Part shown: positions 1 to 7,658 of the stretch, piece by piece | Position numbering within the stretch: the first letter of the stretch is position 1 | Layout of the letters: every line of letters starts with the position of its first letter | DNA from: Thiotrichaceae bacterium | GTDB lineage: Bacteria; Pseudomonadota; Gammaproteobacteria; Thiotrichales; Thiotrichaceae | Assembly (NCBI GenBank): GCA_027024625.1 | Contig: JALVRY010000195.1 | Location: 1-15,827 of the forward strand | Length of the DNA stretch: 15,827 bases | Reading direction: 5' to 3' | Translations under genes and position numbers: made by a program | Notes under the pieces: generated by a model | What the model was told of the DNA's origin: nothing | Seen by the model: the letters and a program-made list of their open reading frames with translations, nothing else | The model's database searches: none

Positions 1-136
1 ATAATTAACTTAACAATTTGCTGGTCTATTTTCCGCTAGTCAAGCCATTCTCTCAGTCGCGTAGCTCGGCTATGCTTCTTCGACAATAACTTGACTAGCA
101 AAAAATATCCTTCGTAAATTTTGTTAAATTAATTAT
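1..136. repeat. Long imperfect palindrome, MITE-like element
   Basis: The two halves (about 1-65 and 69-136) are imperfect reverse complements along their whole length. The outer 16 bases pair at 15 of 16 positions (ATAATTAA[C/T]TTAACAA as the terminal repeat). An inner 10-base arm pairs exactly (GCTAGTCAAG at 35-44 with CTTGACTAGC at 90-99), and the centre near 66-68 is flanked by partly matching arms. No coding capacity is visible. A whole-length palindrome of this size next to a gene start is typical of miniature inverted-repeat elements or large REP-type repeats. The left end coincides with the window edge, so the element may extend further. Its terminal repeat differs from that of the GxxExxY-associated elements in this window. 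Confidence 0.65.
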
Positions 137-138
137 GT

Positions 139-168
139 TCTCCTACTTATGCGGATAGAAATAGGAGA
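139..168 (+). promoter_or_regulatory. Hairpin that would sequester the RBS of the HugZ-like gene
   Basis: TCTCCTA at 139-145 is the exact complement of TAGGAGA at 162-168, which contains the Shine-Dalgarno core AGGAG (163-167) located 6 bases before the ATG at 174. A mini-stem (TAT/ATA) can form inside the 16-base loop. Folding would hide the ribosome-binding site, so this could be a translational switch or RNA thermometer. Heme-uptake genes in some pathogens are thermometer-controlled, but this hairpin is not a recognised class such as FourU. The function is inferred only from pairing. Confidence 0.4.
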
Positions 169-173
169 GTGCA

Positions 174-671
174 ATGAAAAATCCTCAAGAAATTTATGAT
201 TTACTTTTTAGTAGGGTTCATACCTTACAGCTATCAACTGTTAATAAGCAGGGTGAACCCAATGCGAGTTATGCTCCCTTTATTCGCAATGAGCAGGGCG
301 ATTTGTTTATTTTTGTCAGTGGTTTGGCAGTACATAGTCAAAATCTTTTGGAAACAGGGAGAGCAGGGGTGATGATTATTGAGGATGAGCAAGATAGCCG
401 TCAACTGTTTGCACGTTATCGTATTGTATATCAATGTTCAGCTTCTGAAATTCTACGTGATGATCCTCGTTACAATACTATCCTTGATCAAATGCAGAAT
501 GATTTTGGCAAGACAGTGGAGTTATTAAGAGGTTTGGCTGATTTTAGTTTAATCAAATTACAGCCAAACTCAGGTCATCTTGTTGCTGGGTTTGCTCAAA
601 CTTACCCCTTGCCATTAGAGTCTAAACAGGCTCCGCAACGGTTAGCATCATTGTATTCCATGTGTCCTTGA
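174..671 (+). CDS. HugZ/HutZ-family heme-utilization protein (PNPOx-like split barrel)
   Basis: This 165-residue cytoplasmic protein matches the FMN-binding split-barrel family used for heme handling. Visible signatures are the ASYAPFIRNE block (31-40), LAVHSQNLLE (51-60), the IIEDE block (68-72), FARYRI (79-84), VELLRGLADF (115-124) and the GHLVAGFAQTY block (134-144). In HutZ/HugZ, dimers bind heme and help release iron. The start is set by AGGAG at 163-167. In the best-studied members a histidine in the C-terminal tail is the axial heme ligand. Here residues 145-165 contain no histidine, and that tail is encoded in a 50-base overlap with the convergent minus-strand gene. Heme binding may therefore be altered, or the protein may be a related flavoprotein. 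Family assignment is firm; activity is uncertain. Confidence 0.85.
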   Translation: MKNPQEIYDLLFSRVHTLQLSTVNKQGEPNASYAPFIRNEQGDLFIFVSGLAVHSQNLLETGRAGVMIIEDEQDSRQLFARYRIVYQCSASEILRDDPRYNTILDQMQNDFGKTVELLRGLADFSLIKLQPNSGHLVAGFAQTYPLPLESKQAPQRLASLYSMCP

Positions 672-2685
672 TCATTGCATGATAGTTTTGTCGCGTAAAT
701 TGAATTTCAGATGATGTTGCATTGCTTTCTTGCATTTGAGCAAGTAATTGATTTCGTTCTTTTTCTAACTGTTTAACTTTATCAAAACTTGCTGGAAACA
801 GTCGTTGTAGTGCAAGCAGATCAACATTCTTCCAATAACTGGCATTATGGTGGTCTTGCTTTTGCCTTCTATCATCGATAGCTTGATTGCCTTTGATTGT
901 TTCATAGGCGTAATAATCCGCATCACCACGTTTTACGCCACGAGCATTACGAAAGCTCATTACATAGATATTCGCAGCACCGCCAATGCGTAGGGGATAG
1001 AGTGTGATTTTATCCGCAGTTAATAAGTTACCTTGCAGATCAGTATTGCCATCTATTTTTCCACTGAGCATTCCGCTGATAGAAATCGTATGTTTGCCTG
1101 CTGTTTCAATACTGTTGTTGGTGATTTGTAAGTTTTGAAAAACACCGTCTGTTGCAAAAATACCTTGCAGTGCAGCGGTGGATGAAATGGTATTGCCGTT
1201 GATGATGACGTTACGCATCGCCATTCCATAGAATTGAGAGTAATTGCCAGCATAAGGTACAAGTTGGATTGCATCGCGATGGGCAACTCGCTCAAAGCGG
1301 AATACTTTATTTGGGTGCTGCCTCATTATTGGCGTATTGTTAATTTTTTCGACAAGTTGATCGAAATTATCAGAAAATCCAGATTCTGCTGCCTTATCGA
1401 TAATTGATAAGCCATTACGTTGACGACGACCAGATTGGCTGTCACCAATAATATAAGGTGAAGATTTGCTTCCTCCTTGTGTTTGCAATTGCATAAAGTC
1501 GCGAATAAAAAAGTCGCTACTAGAAACGGAGAGCAGATCGCCGCGGTTACGAACTTGGTAAAGAGGGCTGTTGACTCTGGAATGACCATTTTTATCTCTA
1601 ATTACATCATAAGCTCGCTTGTATGAATTTATGTATGTTGTAGAAAGCAGGTAGCGAATAATAGCATTGTGGGCTGAGTCTTGATTGCTATTGCTTGCGA
1701 TAAATGTTTTGGCAACATCTAAGACAAATGTATCGGTGGATGGTGTTGTATCATTCCTTGTTTTTGTCGTATTGCCAATGGTAAATCGTTTTTCTAAGCG
1801 TCGAGTCGTGCCTTTGTAGGTGATGCCTAAGCGGATACGATATTGTCCAGCTGGGAGTTGATTAAGCTCAAAGTTTGGGTTATTACTTCCATTGCTAACT
1901 TTGCGGAAATTGCTAGTAAAACTATCAGCTAACCAATTATAAAAAGCTCGTTCTTGCCCTAAAAATCCACAGTGCATCGTGATGCTATTACCCTTCTGCT
2001 GTAGTGCAATATCGGCTTGTTTAAATAAAGTAGAGGAAGGTGCCTCTATTACATCGAAATGTGTGCGAATCAGTATTGGTGGTTTGCCTTGGCTATTTTT
2101 CAGCGTTAAAGAAACTTTGACTTCATGTCGTCCTAAGCTCACTTGCTGAGTATCTAATCGAAAAGTTTTGCCACCTGCTTGTTTTTGTCCGCCAGACATC
2201 CAATAGTAATGTTTAATCTCAAGGCCAGAAGCTTCGACGGAAAAGATAGCTGTTTCACCCAATGTCACCGTTGCAGCACGAGGTATAATATGCGGTGTTG
2301 CTGTATTTGATCTGGCTGCTGGTATTGCATCTTTTGGAAGGTTTGCAAGTAGTTCTGTATATTTGGCTAAATTGTTTAATGCTAAGTCATAGCGGTCAAT
2401 ATATGATTTTTGTTGAGCAGGAAAATCACTAGGCCGTGCGATTAAGTTTAAATTAAATTGTGTCGCTTTAATTTTATTGTTAATTAACTGATGGTCGGGG
2501 TGTTGTGCATTATTCGCTGCTGGATGCTTTTGCAACGTGATCAAATAGCTTTCTAGCTTATTTAAGCCTGTCTGGTTATCTCTTTTGAGATAACGGTCTA
2601 ATCTAACTATTTCGGCTCTAGCCTGTTGTATTTTTTTAGTATAATCCGTGGCAAGAGCTTGCCTATTAACGGTTTCATTAGCCAT
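622..2685 (-). CDS. Unrecognised multidomain protein: helical N-terminus, two Ig/PKD-like domains, beta-helix-like region
   Basis: The start is placed at ATG 2685 rather than an upstream in-frame ATG (2769), because AGGGGA lies 7 bases before it; this gives 687 residues. I do not recognise the family. Residues 1-115 are helical and charged with coiled-coil character. About 132-214 and 218-303 look like two Ig/PKD-type beta-sandwiches (each with a YxW or YNW core and an ending like GRHEVKVSL or GQYRIRLGI). About 490-575 has short Asn-rich turns (NVIINGNTI, LQITNNSI, GKIDGNT) typical of right-handed beta-helices. Residues 615-687 are again helical. There is no signal peptide or membrane segment, so any surface role would need an unconventional route. 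It is transcribed divergently from pelB and its last 50 bases overlap the HugZ-like gene. A polysaccharide-binding, adhesin-like or phage-like structural role is possible but unproven. Confidence 0.75.
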   Translation of the reverse strand: MANETVNRQALATDYTKKIQQARAEIVRLDRYLKRDNQTGLNKLESYLITLQKHPAANNAQHPDHQLINNKIKATQFNLNLIARPSDFPAQQKSYIDRYDLALNNLAKYTELLANLPKDAIPAARSNTATPHIIPRAATVTLGETAIFSVEASGLEIKHYYWMSGGQKQAGGKTFRLDTQQVSLGRHEVKVSLTLKNSQGKPPILIRTHFDVIEAPSSTLFKQADIALQQKGNSITMHCGFLGQERAFYNWLADSFTSNFRKVSNGSNNPNFELNQLPAGQYRIRLGITYKGTTRRLEKRFTIGNTTKTRNDTTPSTDTFVLDVAKTFIASNSNQDSAHNAIIRYLLSTTYINSYKRAYDVIRDKNGHSRVNSPLYQVRNRGDLLSVSSSDFFIRDFMQLQTQGGSKSSPYIIGDSQSGRRQRNGLSIIDKAAESGFSDNFDQLVEKINNTPIMRQHPNKVFRFERVAHRDAIQLVPYAGNYSQFYGMAMRNVIINGNTISSTAALQGIFATDGVFQNLQITNNSIETAGKHTISISGMLSGKIDGNTDLQGNLLTADKITLYPLRIGGAANIYVMSFRNARGVKRGDADYYAYETIKGNQAIDDRRQKQDHHNASYWKNVDLLALQRLFPASFDKVKQLEKERNQLLAQMQESNATSSEIQFTRQNYHAMIKDTWNTMMLTVAEPV

Positions 2686-2746
2686 TTTGAATCCCCTTTT
2701 ATCACGCTTCAGCCCATTGAATGGTGATAAATAATCTTTCGCCCTA

Positions 2747-2787
2747 TGTCTTAAGTTTCGTTTTCCCAAAACGATTTGCCTAAGACA
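2747..2787 (-). promoter_or_regulatory. Two-tier hairpin in the leader of the beta-helix protein gene
   Basis: The outer arms TGTCTTA (2747-2753) and TAAGACA (2781-2787) pair exactly. Inside them CGTTTT (2759-2764) pairs with AAAACG (2768-2773) across a 3-base loop. The structure lies about 60 bases upstream of the minus-strand start at 2685, probably in the 5' untranslated region. It has no following T-run in either direction, so it is not an obvious terminator. A role as a regulatory or mRNA-stabilising hairpin is inferred. Confidence 0.4.
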
Positions 2788-2846
2788 CTCATTTGCACGA
2801 GTTTATTGTGAAAGTCCTTTTGTTATCCTGAATTTCATCCGAATTA

Positions 2847-2871
2847 GATCAAACTTAGAATTATGTTGATC
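2847..2871. promoter_or_regulatory. Operator-like dyad GATCAA-N13-TTGATC
   Basis: Perfect 6-base half-sites (2847-2852 and 2866-2871) surround an AT-rich 13-base centre in the divergent intergenic region. The 19-base half-site spacing fits a dimeric helix-turn-helix regulator contacting the same DNA face. No regulator can be named from sequence. Confidence 0.3.
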
Positions 2872-2933
2872 CATGAAACCAACAAGCCCGATTTGTTGTG
2901 TTTGCCCTATTATATACGGAAAATAAGACAAAA

Positions 2934-2984
2934 AAGGCTTATCTTAGTTCGTTTATTGATCAGTTTTTTAGAAAAATAAGCCTT
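2934..2984. repeat. 9-base inverted repeat upstream of pelB
   Basis: AAGGCTTAT (2934-2942) and ATAAGCCTT (2976-2984) are exact inverted repeats separated by 33 bases that include a TTGATCA sequence. The structure could act in DNA as a pair of binding sites or in RNA as a stem. It lies directly upstream of the short reading frame at 3011. Confidence 0.35.
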
Positions 2985-3010
2985 AAATATCAATACTTAA
3001 GGAGAGATGA

Positions 3011-3073
3011 ATGGTTCTTGTAGGATGTGTATTTGTTTCAGTTTTGATAGTACGTCTCATCGGAATAGTTTGA
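3011..3073 (+). CDS. Possible 20-residue hydrophobic leader peptide or micro-ORF upstream of pelB
   Basis: A very strong Shine-Dalgarno (AAGGAGAG, 2999-3006) sits at ideal spacing before ATG 3011. The frame encodes 20 residues, mostly Val/Leu/Ile, with a single Cys and one Arg (it begins MVLVGCVFVS), then stops 62 bases before pelB. It reads as one short membrane segment. This ribosome-binding site is clearly better than that of pelB itself. An overlapping alternative in another frame starts at ATG 3007 (26 codons, poorer spacing). It could be a leader peptide controlling pelB, a small membrane protein, or the remnant of a lost gene. Confidence 0.35.
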   Translation: MVLVGCVFVSVLIVRLIGIV

Positions 3074-3082
3074 ACTGGATAA

Positions 3083-3109
3083 TATGAAGGTTCACTATCC
3101 GCCTTCATA
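3083..3109 (+). promoter_or_regulatory. Hairpin just upstream of pelB
   Basis: TATGAAGG (3083-3090) pairs perfectly with CCTTCATA (3102-3109) over an 11-base loop, 26 bases before the pelB ATG. There is no T-tract after it. It lies between the micro-ORF stop and pelB and could modulate pelB translation or mRNA processing; this is inferred from pairing only. Confidence 0.4.
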
Positions 3110-3135
3110 AGTAATAATAAAAAGAGCAAACAGGG

Positions 3136-6100
3136 ATGGTGGATTTATCTTCCAAAAAACATAAACAGCAAGAACTGCTAATTACGCCCGTAGGTTTTAC
3201 CCTACTGGCTGCCGTGGTGATTTTTCTGTTGTTTATGCTTTATCCATCAAAAGAAACCTTGTTTTCAGGTAATAAAACAGCTGAAGATTTAAAAACCTTA
3301 TTTAAAGACCCTGTAAAGCTAAAGTATGAGCAGATGCTTAATCGGCAATCAGTAAGCTCGCGTGAGGTATTGGATACCGTTGAATTTCTTTCCAGTAAAG
3401 GTATGTGGCGGGAGGCACGTCAGCTGCTAGCAACAAAACTTGCGGATGATATTGATGAAAATGAACGCAAGGAAGCAGCTCTGTGGATGTTGCAGTCCCA
3501 TTTGGATGAATATTATATCAGCCAACATGATGGTGAAGAAATTGATCGTCCACTTGGTGAAGCAAGAGCAGAGTTACAACGCTTTGATCAATTAGATCAG
3601 CTTTCAGTACAAGAGTTACGTTTACTTGCTCAATCTAGCCTTGAATTTGGTTTAATTCCCCAAGCAATTCAAACCTATTTTCGATTATCAGAAGTGGATA
3701 CTGATAATCGTTTGGATTGGCTAGATAAGGCGGGTAGTAAGGCTATGCAAATTCAATATTATTCTGATGCAATTAAGGCTTACCAACTAGCAACCGCTTA
3801 TGCTAGCAATGACCCCGAATACAAAACATATCTGTATGCTTGGCTTAATGCTGCAACAAAAATGGGCGATAAGGCGGTTGTGCAAAATATTATTGAAGGT
3901 ATTGAAAGTGATCTTCCTGATGACCCTATGGAATTAGAAAAATTAGCTGCAATCAGCTTAGATATAGGTCGTCCCTCGATTGCTCATCGTATTTATGCTC
4001 GTCTTGCTGAAGTTGACCCAAAACATGCGAAACGCTGGTATGAAAAAGCAGGTGTATGGGCGGTTTCCAATACGGAATATAAACAGGCCTCTGAGTATTT
4101 TTCGCAGGCAGAAAAATTAACTACCAATCCTGCTGAAATTGAGCGTCTTAAATATAGACAATATGAAGCTTTAAGTGATGGTGAGTTACCCAAGCAAGCC
4201 CTTGTGCCTGTAAAAACACTAATTGCCAAACACAGTGATGATGAACAGCTATTAAAAAAGGGAATTAATATTGCTTTAGCCGCAAAAGATACACAGGCAG
4301 CAAGGGATTGGAATGTGCGTTATTTAGAGAAACATCCTGATGATGTTATAGCATTGCAACGCCAAGCAGATATTGAAATTCGAGAAAAAAACTTTACTCA
4401 GGCATTGGTTTATATCCATAAAGTATTAGCAATTAAACCAAATAATATTGCCGTACAAAAAGAACTAGCATTTATTCAAGAGCATCAAGGTCATGATCTT
4501 GCGGCTCTTCGGCAGTGGCAGGCAATTAATAAACAATCGCCAAAATTAGAATATCAAAAGCATATTATTCGACTAGCTCAAGCGACGATAGAACAGGGAG
4601 TGGGCTTAAAGATTCTATTGCAACTCAATAAACAACAAAAATTACCAGAACAAGCAATACAAGACATCGTAACGTATTACTACAAAAGAAAGGAAACGAG
4701 CAAAGCAGAGACTTTTTTGGCTCATTATTTGCGTAAACATAATGCTAGTCTTGAGCTATGGAAGCGTTTGGCGTCGCTACAAAAAGATCAGCCAGATATT
4801 GCTTTGCTAACATGGGATAAAATTGAAAAGAAATTTGGTGCAACTAATATTACAGTATTAGCCAAGCTGGAAATCCTCTGGAATTTAGGGCGAAAAGCGG
4901 AGGTAATACAAGTTTATGACAGCTATCCCAATATCGTGTTGAATAATCGCTTTCAGCATCAAGTCGTGGCGGAGCTGGCGTGGGAGTTTGAGCGTTTTGA
5001 TTTGGCATTAGAACATTATAATTTTTTGTTACAAGGTGCAGATAAAAAATCACAGGTGGCTTACTACCAACGTATTTGTAGCATCTATTTGAAGCAGCAT
5101 GATTACCAAGCGGCAATGCAGACGTATCAAGCAGCATGGAATAATACTGCAAACAGTGATTTGCTATTGCAAGCTTTACAAGTGGCATTTGAACAGCGTT
5201 TAACAAGCGACCTCAATTATTTCTTGAAAATTGCTATGCAAAATGAGTCATTATTCGAGACTAATATTGGCTATTGGCAGTTACGAGCACAACTAGCAAG
5301 CAAAGCAAAGCAATATGATAAAGCGCAAGCTTATTACGAAAAAATACTAGCAATAAAACCAAGCTCTATTACAGCAAAACAAGGTATTTTGTGGATACTG
5401 ACACAGACCAAACAAAAAAATCAGTTACGAAAAACCTTAGCTAACTGGCAATCTATAGCAGCAAAAGAAGAAAAGCTTTGGGCATCCTACGCCTTAGGTT
5501 TGCAAGCTTTGGATGAAGTTCGAGCTAGTCTGCCTTGGTACAAACATTATATTGATAAAAATCGCAATGATTTCGCTATGTTGCTGAGCTATGCCGACCA
5601 GCTAGATCGTCTGAAAAAAAGGGATAGCGCTTATCGTATTCGCCGTTTTGCTTTGCATAATTTACGTCGCTTCTTGCGTAAGCATAAAATTAGCGATGCA
5701 CAACGCAAAGAGGCTTTATTTCAATATTTAGGTGTAGTGCAACGCTACGGTAAATTAGAAGAATTTGAAAAACTTTATCAGCAGTTACAAAGCGATTACA
5801 CACAGACTGAAGATGCAACCCGCTTAAATGAAATCGCTATAGCATGGATGTTAAGCACTAAGCAGGATGATAAAGCTCGCTACCAATTAGTAAAAGCCCA
5901 TGAACAGCGGCTAAAAACACCGCTATGGCAGCTCCTAGCGATTGCTATCAAAAGAAAGGATAAGAAAGGTCTTGATAAACTACTGGCAAATAGCAAGGGC
6001 ATCACGTTGGAGAATCGTGTTTCTGCTTTGTTGGCTTCAGGTAGAGAAAAGCAAGCCTATTACTTAGCTCTAAAAGGTATTAGCGAAAAACGTCTACCTA

Positions 6101-7098
6101 AAGAACGTGAGCAAGCAAGGCAGTTAGCGTTGAGTACAGCAGATGATTATGCCAGTAATTTAGCATTTGAATTTAAACAGCAACGTCTCGGTAACTTAAA
6201 TTTGCAATCGGAAGGCTTCGTTTATCGGCAAGGTATGCAGGAGGACTTTCCTTTCGGGTATGATTTAGCTATCCGTAAAAATCGCCTTAACTATGATGAT
6301 TTTACAAAGAGTGAAACAGATATCTCTGCGACAGCACACTGGAAGGATGATGAGAATCGACTTGATGGCACTGCGGGTATTAATCATCGAGCAGAAGGAA
6401 ATTTGTACTATGCCAAAATGCGGTATCAGCACCAATTCTCAGATAAGCTAAACGCGGGTATTGAGCTGGGTAAAAATGAGGTAGCAACAGAAGGCTCAGC
6501 ACTACGGATGTTAGCCAAGCGGGATCGCATAAAGGCTGATATAAATGCTCAATTAGGTAAACAAAATTATGCCAATGTCTCAGTGTGGCAGCAAAATTTT
6601 GATACCCGAGAAGGCGAAGATTTGGCAGACGGTCATGGCGTTAGTGCCTCATTAATCCATAAAGAAAAAATGGGGAGCAGCCATTGGCATGTTGGTGTTC
6701 AAGCTCAGGCTGAAAATAATCAAGCTGTGGATGAGCTACCAGATAGCGTGAAGATGATAGTGGGAGAGCAAGGTACTATTATTGCAGAAACCCCTAAATC
6801 TGCTGGTTTAGTTGCAGGGTTTAGTCATGGCAGCCCAGGACAAGGTGTGCCAAAGGTAAATTCCCCCCGTTATTCTGCAAATGCGTGGTTAGGTAAATCG
6901 TCTACGACAGATAAAGTAGGTGTAAACCTAGAGGCATCCGTTGGTAGCCGTGTACTTGGCAATGATGAGCTAAGTGCAACTGCGTTTGTTAATACGGTGG
7001 CCGGTTCAAATGGACAAGTTGATCAAGGCATTACCATTCAATATCGCAAGTGGCTAGATACAGATTTGGATAAAGATAGATACCGAATAGAGCAGTGA
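3136..7098 (+). CDS. pelB: PelB: Pel polysaccharide export porin with periplasmic TPR solenoid
   Basis: PelB exports Pel exopolysaccharide across the outer membrane and uses its TPR domain to contact the Pel-modifying enzyme PelA. The 1320-residue product has an N-terminal membrane anchor (about 16-38), a very long array of helical TPR-like repeats (about 50-1000, e.g. the YDKAQAYYEKILAIKPSS type), and a C-terminal beta-barrel from about residue 1016 with alternating strands (LDGTAGINHRAEGNLYYAKM, GITIQYRKWL). The Pseudomonas aeruginosa protein is shorter, close to 1190 residues. Identity is confirmed by pelC immediately downstream. The ATG at 3136 has CAGGG directly abutting it and only a weak AAGAG at usable distance, so initiation looks poor. 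The chain ends in a short charged tail after the last strand rather than the usual terminal aromatic residue. Confidence 0.92.
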   Translation: MVDLSSKKHKQQELLITPVGFTLLAAVVIFLLFMLYPSKETLFSGNKTAEDLKTLFKDPVKLKYEQMLNRQSVSSREVLDTVEFLSSKGMWREARQLLATKLADDIDENERKEAALWMLQSHLDEYYISQHDGEEIDRPLGEARAELQRFDQLDQLSVQELRLLAQSSLEFGLIPQAIQTYFRLSEVDTDNRLDWLDKAGSKAMQIQYYSDAIKAYQLATAYASNDPEYKTYLYAWLNAATKMGDKAVVQNIIEGIESDLPDDPMELEKLAAISLDIGRPSIAHRIYARLAEVDPKHAKRWYEKAGVWAVSNTEYKQASEYFSQAEKLTTNPAEIERLKYRQYEALSDGELPKQALVPVKTLIAKHSDDEQLLKKGINIALAAKDTQAARDWNVRYLEKHPDDVIALQRQADIEIREKNFTQALVYIHKVLAIKPNNIAVQKELAFIQEHQGHDLAALRQWQAINKQSPKLEYQKHIIRLAQATIEQGVGLKILLQLNKQQKLPEQAIQDIVTYYYKRKETSKAETFLAHYLRKHNASLELWKRLASLQKDQPDIALLTWDKIEKKFGATNITVLAKLEILWNLGRKAEVIQVYDSYPNIVLNNRFQHQVVAELAWEFERFDLALEHYNFLLQGADKKSQVAYYQRICSIYLKQHDYQAAMQTYQAAWNNTANSDLLLQALQVAFEQRLTSDLNYFLKIAMQNESLFETNIGYWQLRAQLASKAKQYDKAQAYYEKILAIKPSSITAKQGILWILTQTKQKNQLRKTLANWQSIAAKEEKLWASYALGLQALDEVRASLPWYKHYIDKNRNDFAMLLSYADQLDRLKKRDSAYRIRRFALHNLRRFLRKHKISDAQRKEALFQYLGVVQRYGKLEEFEKLYQQLQSDYTQTEDATRLNEIAIAWMLSTKQDDKARYQLVKAHEQRLKTPLWQLLAIAIKRKDKKGLDKLLANSKGITLENRVSALLASGREKQAYYLALKGISEKRLPKEREQARQLALSTADDYASNLAFEFKQQRLGNLNLQSEGFVYRQGMQEDFPFGYDLAIRKNRLNYDDFTKSETDISATAHWKDDENRLDGTAGINHRAEGNLYYAKMRYQHQFSDKLNAGIELGKNEVATEGSALRMLAKRDRIKADINAQLGKQNYANVSVWQQNFDTREGEDLADGHGVSASLIHKEKMGSSHWHVGVQAQAENNQAVDELPDSVKMIVGEQGTIIAETPKSAGLVAGFSHGSPGQGVPKVNSPRYSANAWLGKSSTTDKVGVNLEASVGSRVLGNDELSATAFVNTVAGSNGQVDQGITIQYRKWLDTDLDKDRYRIEQ

Positions 7099-7147
7099 GG
7101 AACTGGCATCTAAAAAGTGAATAATAAAAAGAATAACAGGAAAAATA

Positions 7148-7657
7148 ATGAAAATAATAGCAACAATTATTATGGCTTTGTGGCTAAGTGCCTGTAGTAA
7201 TGTATCAGTACCTAATTATTCAACAAACCCGATTAAGGCAACAGGCACTTGGGCTTTGTTACCCTTTAAGAACTTAGCAGAAACACCAAAAGCGGCGGAA
7301 CGAGCAGAAAGTATCACCAGCTCAATATTGTTCGCCAAAGGTTATCGTCCAACTCATTATCCTGCACAAAATGAAGATGATTTGCTGTTATTACTGGATG
7401 ACAATAAACGCTTAGAAAATGCAAGAAAATGGGCAGAACAGCAAGGCTTTCGCTATGCAATAACAGGAGACGTAACCGAATGGCGGTACAAAACAGGCCT
7501 AGATGCTGATCCCTCTGTGGGAATCACCATAAGCGTTATTGATTTACAAAGCGGAGAAGTAATCTACAACCGAACCGGCTCCAAAGTAGGTTGGGGGTAC
7601 AGCAATTTAAGTAGCACAGCACAGGGGTTGATTCAAAAATTATTAATAGGAATATAA
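7148..7657 (+). CDS. pelC: PelC: outer-membrane lipoprotein of the Pel export complex
   Basis: The 169-residue protein has a signal peptide ending in a lipobox, LSAC, with the lipidated Cys at 16 and Ser at +2, which predicts outer-membrane sorting. The mature region contains the family blocks ALLPFKNLAETP (36-47), AITGDVTEWRYK (104-115), VGITISVIDLQSG (124-136) and SKVGWGYSNL (145-154). In Pseudomonas, PelC forms a ring on the periplasmic face of the outer membrane that guides Pel polymer to PelB. The length matches the family (about 170). AGGA at 7138-7141 gives good start spacing, 49 bases after pelB, so co-transcription is likely. The stop codon is followed almost directly by the inserted GxxExxY element. 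Confidence 0.93.
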   Translation: MKIIATIIMALWLSACSNVSVPNYSTNPIKATGTWALLPFKNLAETPKAAERAESITSSILFAKGYRPTHYPAQNEDDLLLLLDDNKRLENARKWAEQQGFRYAITGDVTEWRYKTGLDADPSVGITISVIDLQSGEVIYNRTGSKVGWGYSNLSSTAQGLIQKLLIGI

Positions 7658-7658
7658 T

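Larger units (their letters stand above)
2686..3135. other. Divergent intergenic region between the beta-helix protein gene and pelB
   Basis: These 450 bases separate two divergent genes and must hold promoters for both. I see several dyads and one short reading frame (listed separately), and AT-rich stretches such as TATTATATA at 2909-2917 that could be -10 regions. I find no convincing paired -35/-10 on either strand, no tRNA, no known riboswitch signature, and no remnant of pelA, which usually precedes pelB. Confidence 0.6.

Noticed and set aside
2686..2769. Upstream in-frame start at 2769 for the large minus-strand gene
   Set aside because: The extra 28 residues are basic and low in conservation-like features, lack an RBS, and overlap the leader hairpin; AGGGGA supports 2685.
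2880..3135. c-di-GMP riboswitch upstream of pelB
   Set aside because: Pel operons are c-di-GMP controlled, so I looked for GEMM-type conserved blocks, but none of the expected core sequences are present.
4850..5206. 118-codon minus-strand frame inside pelB
   Set aside because: It is antisense to well-supported TPR coding sequence, has no RBS and no recognisable domain.
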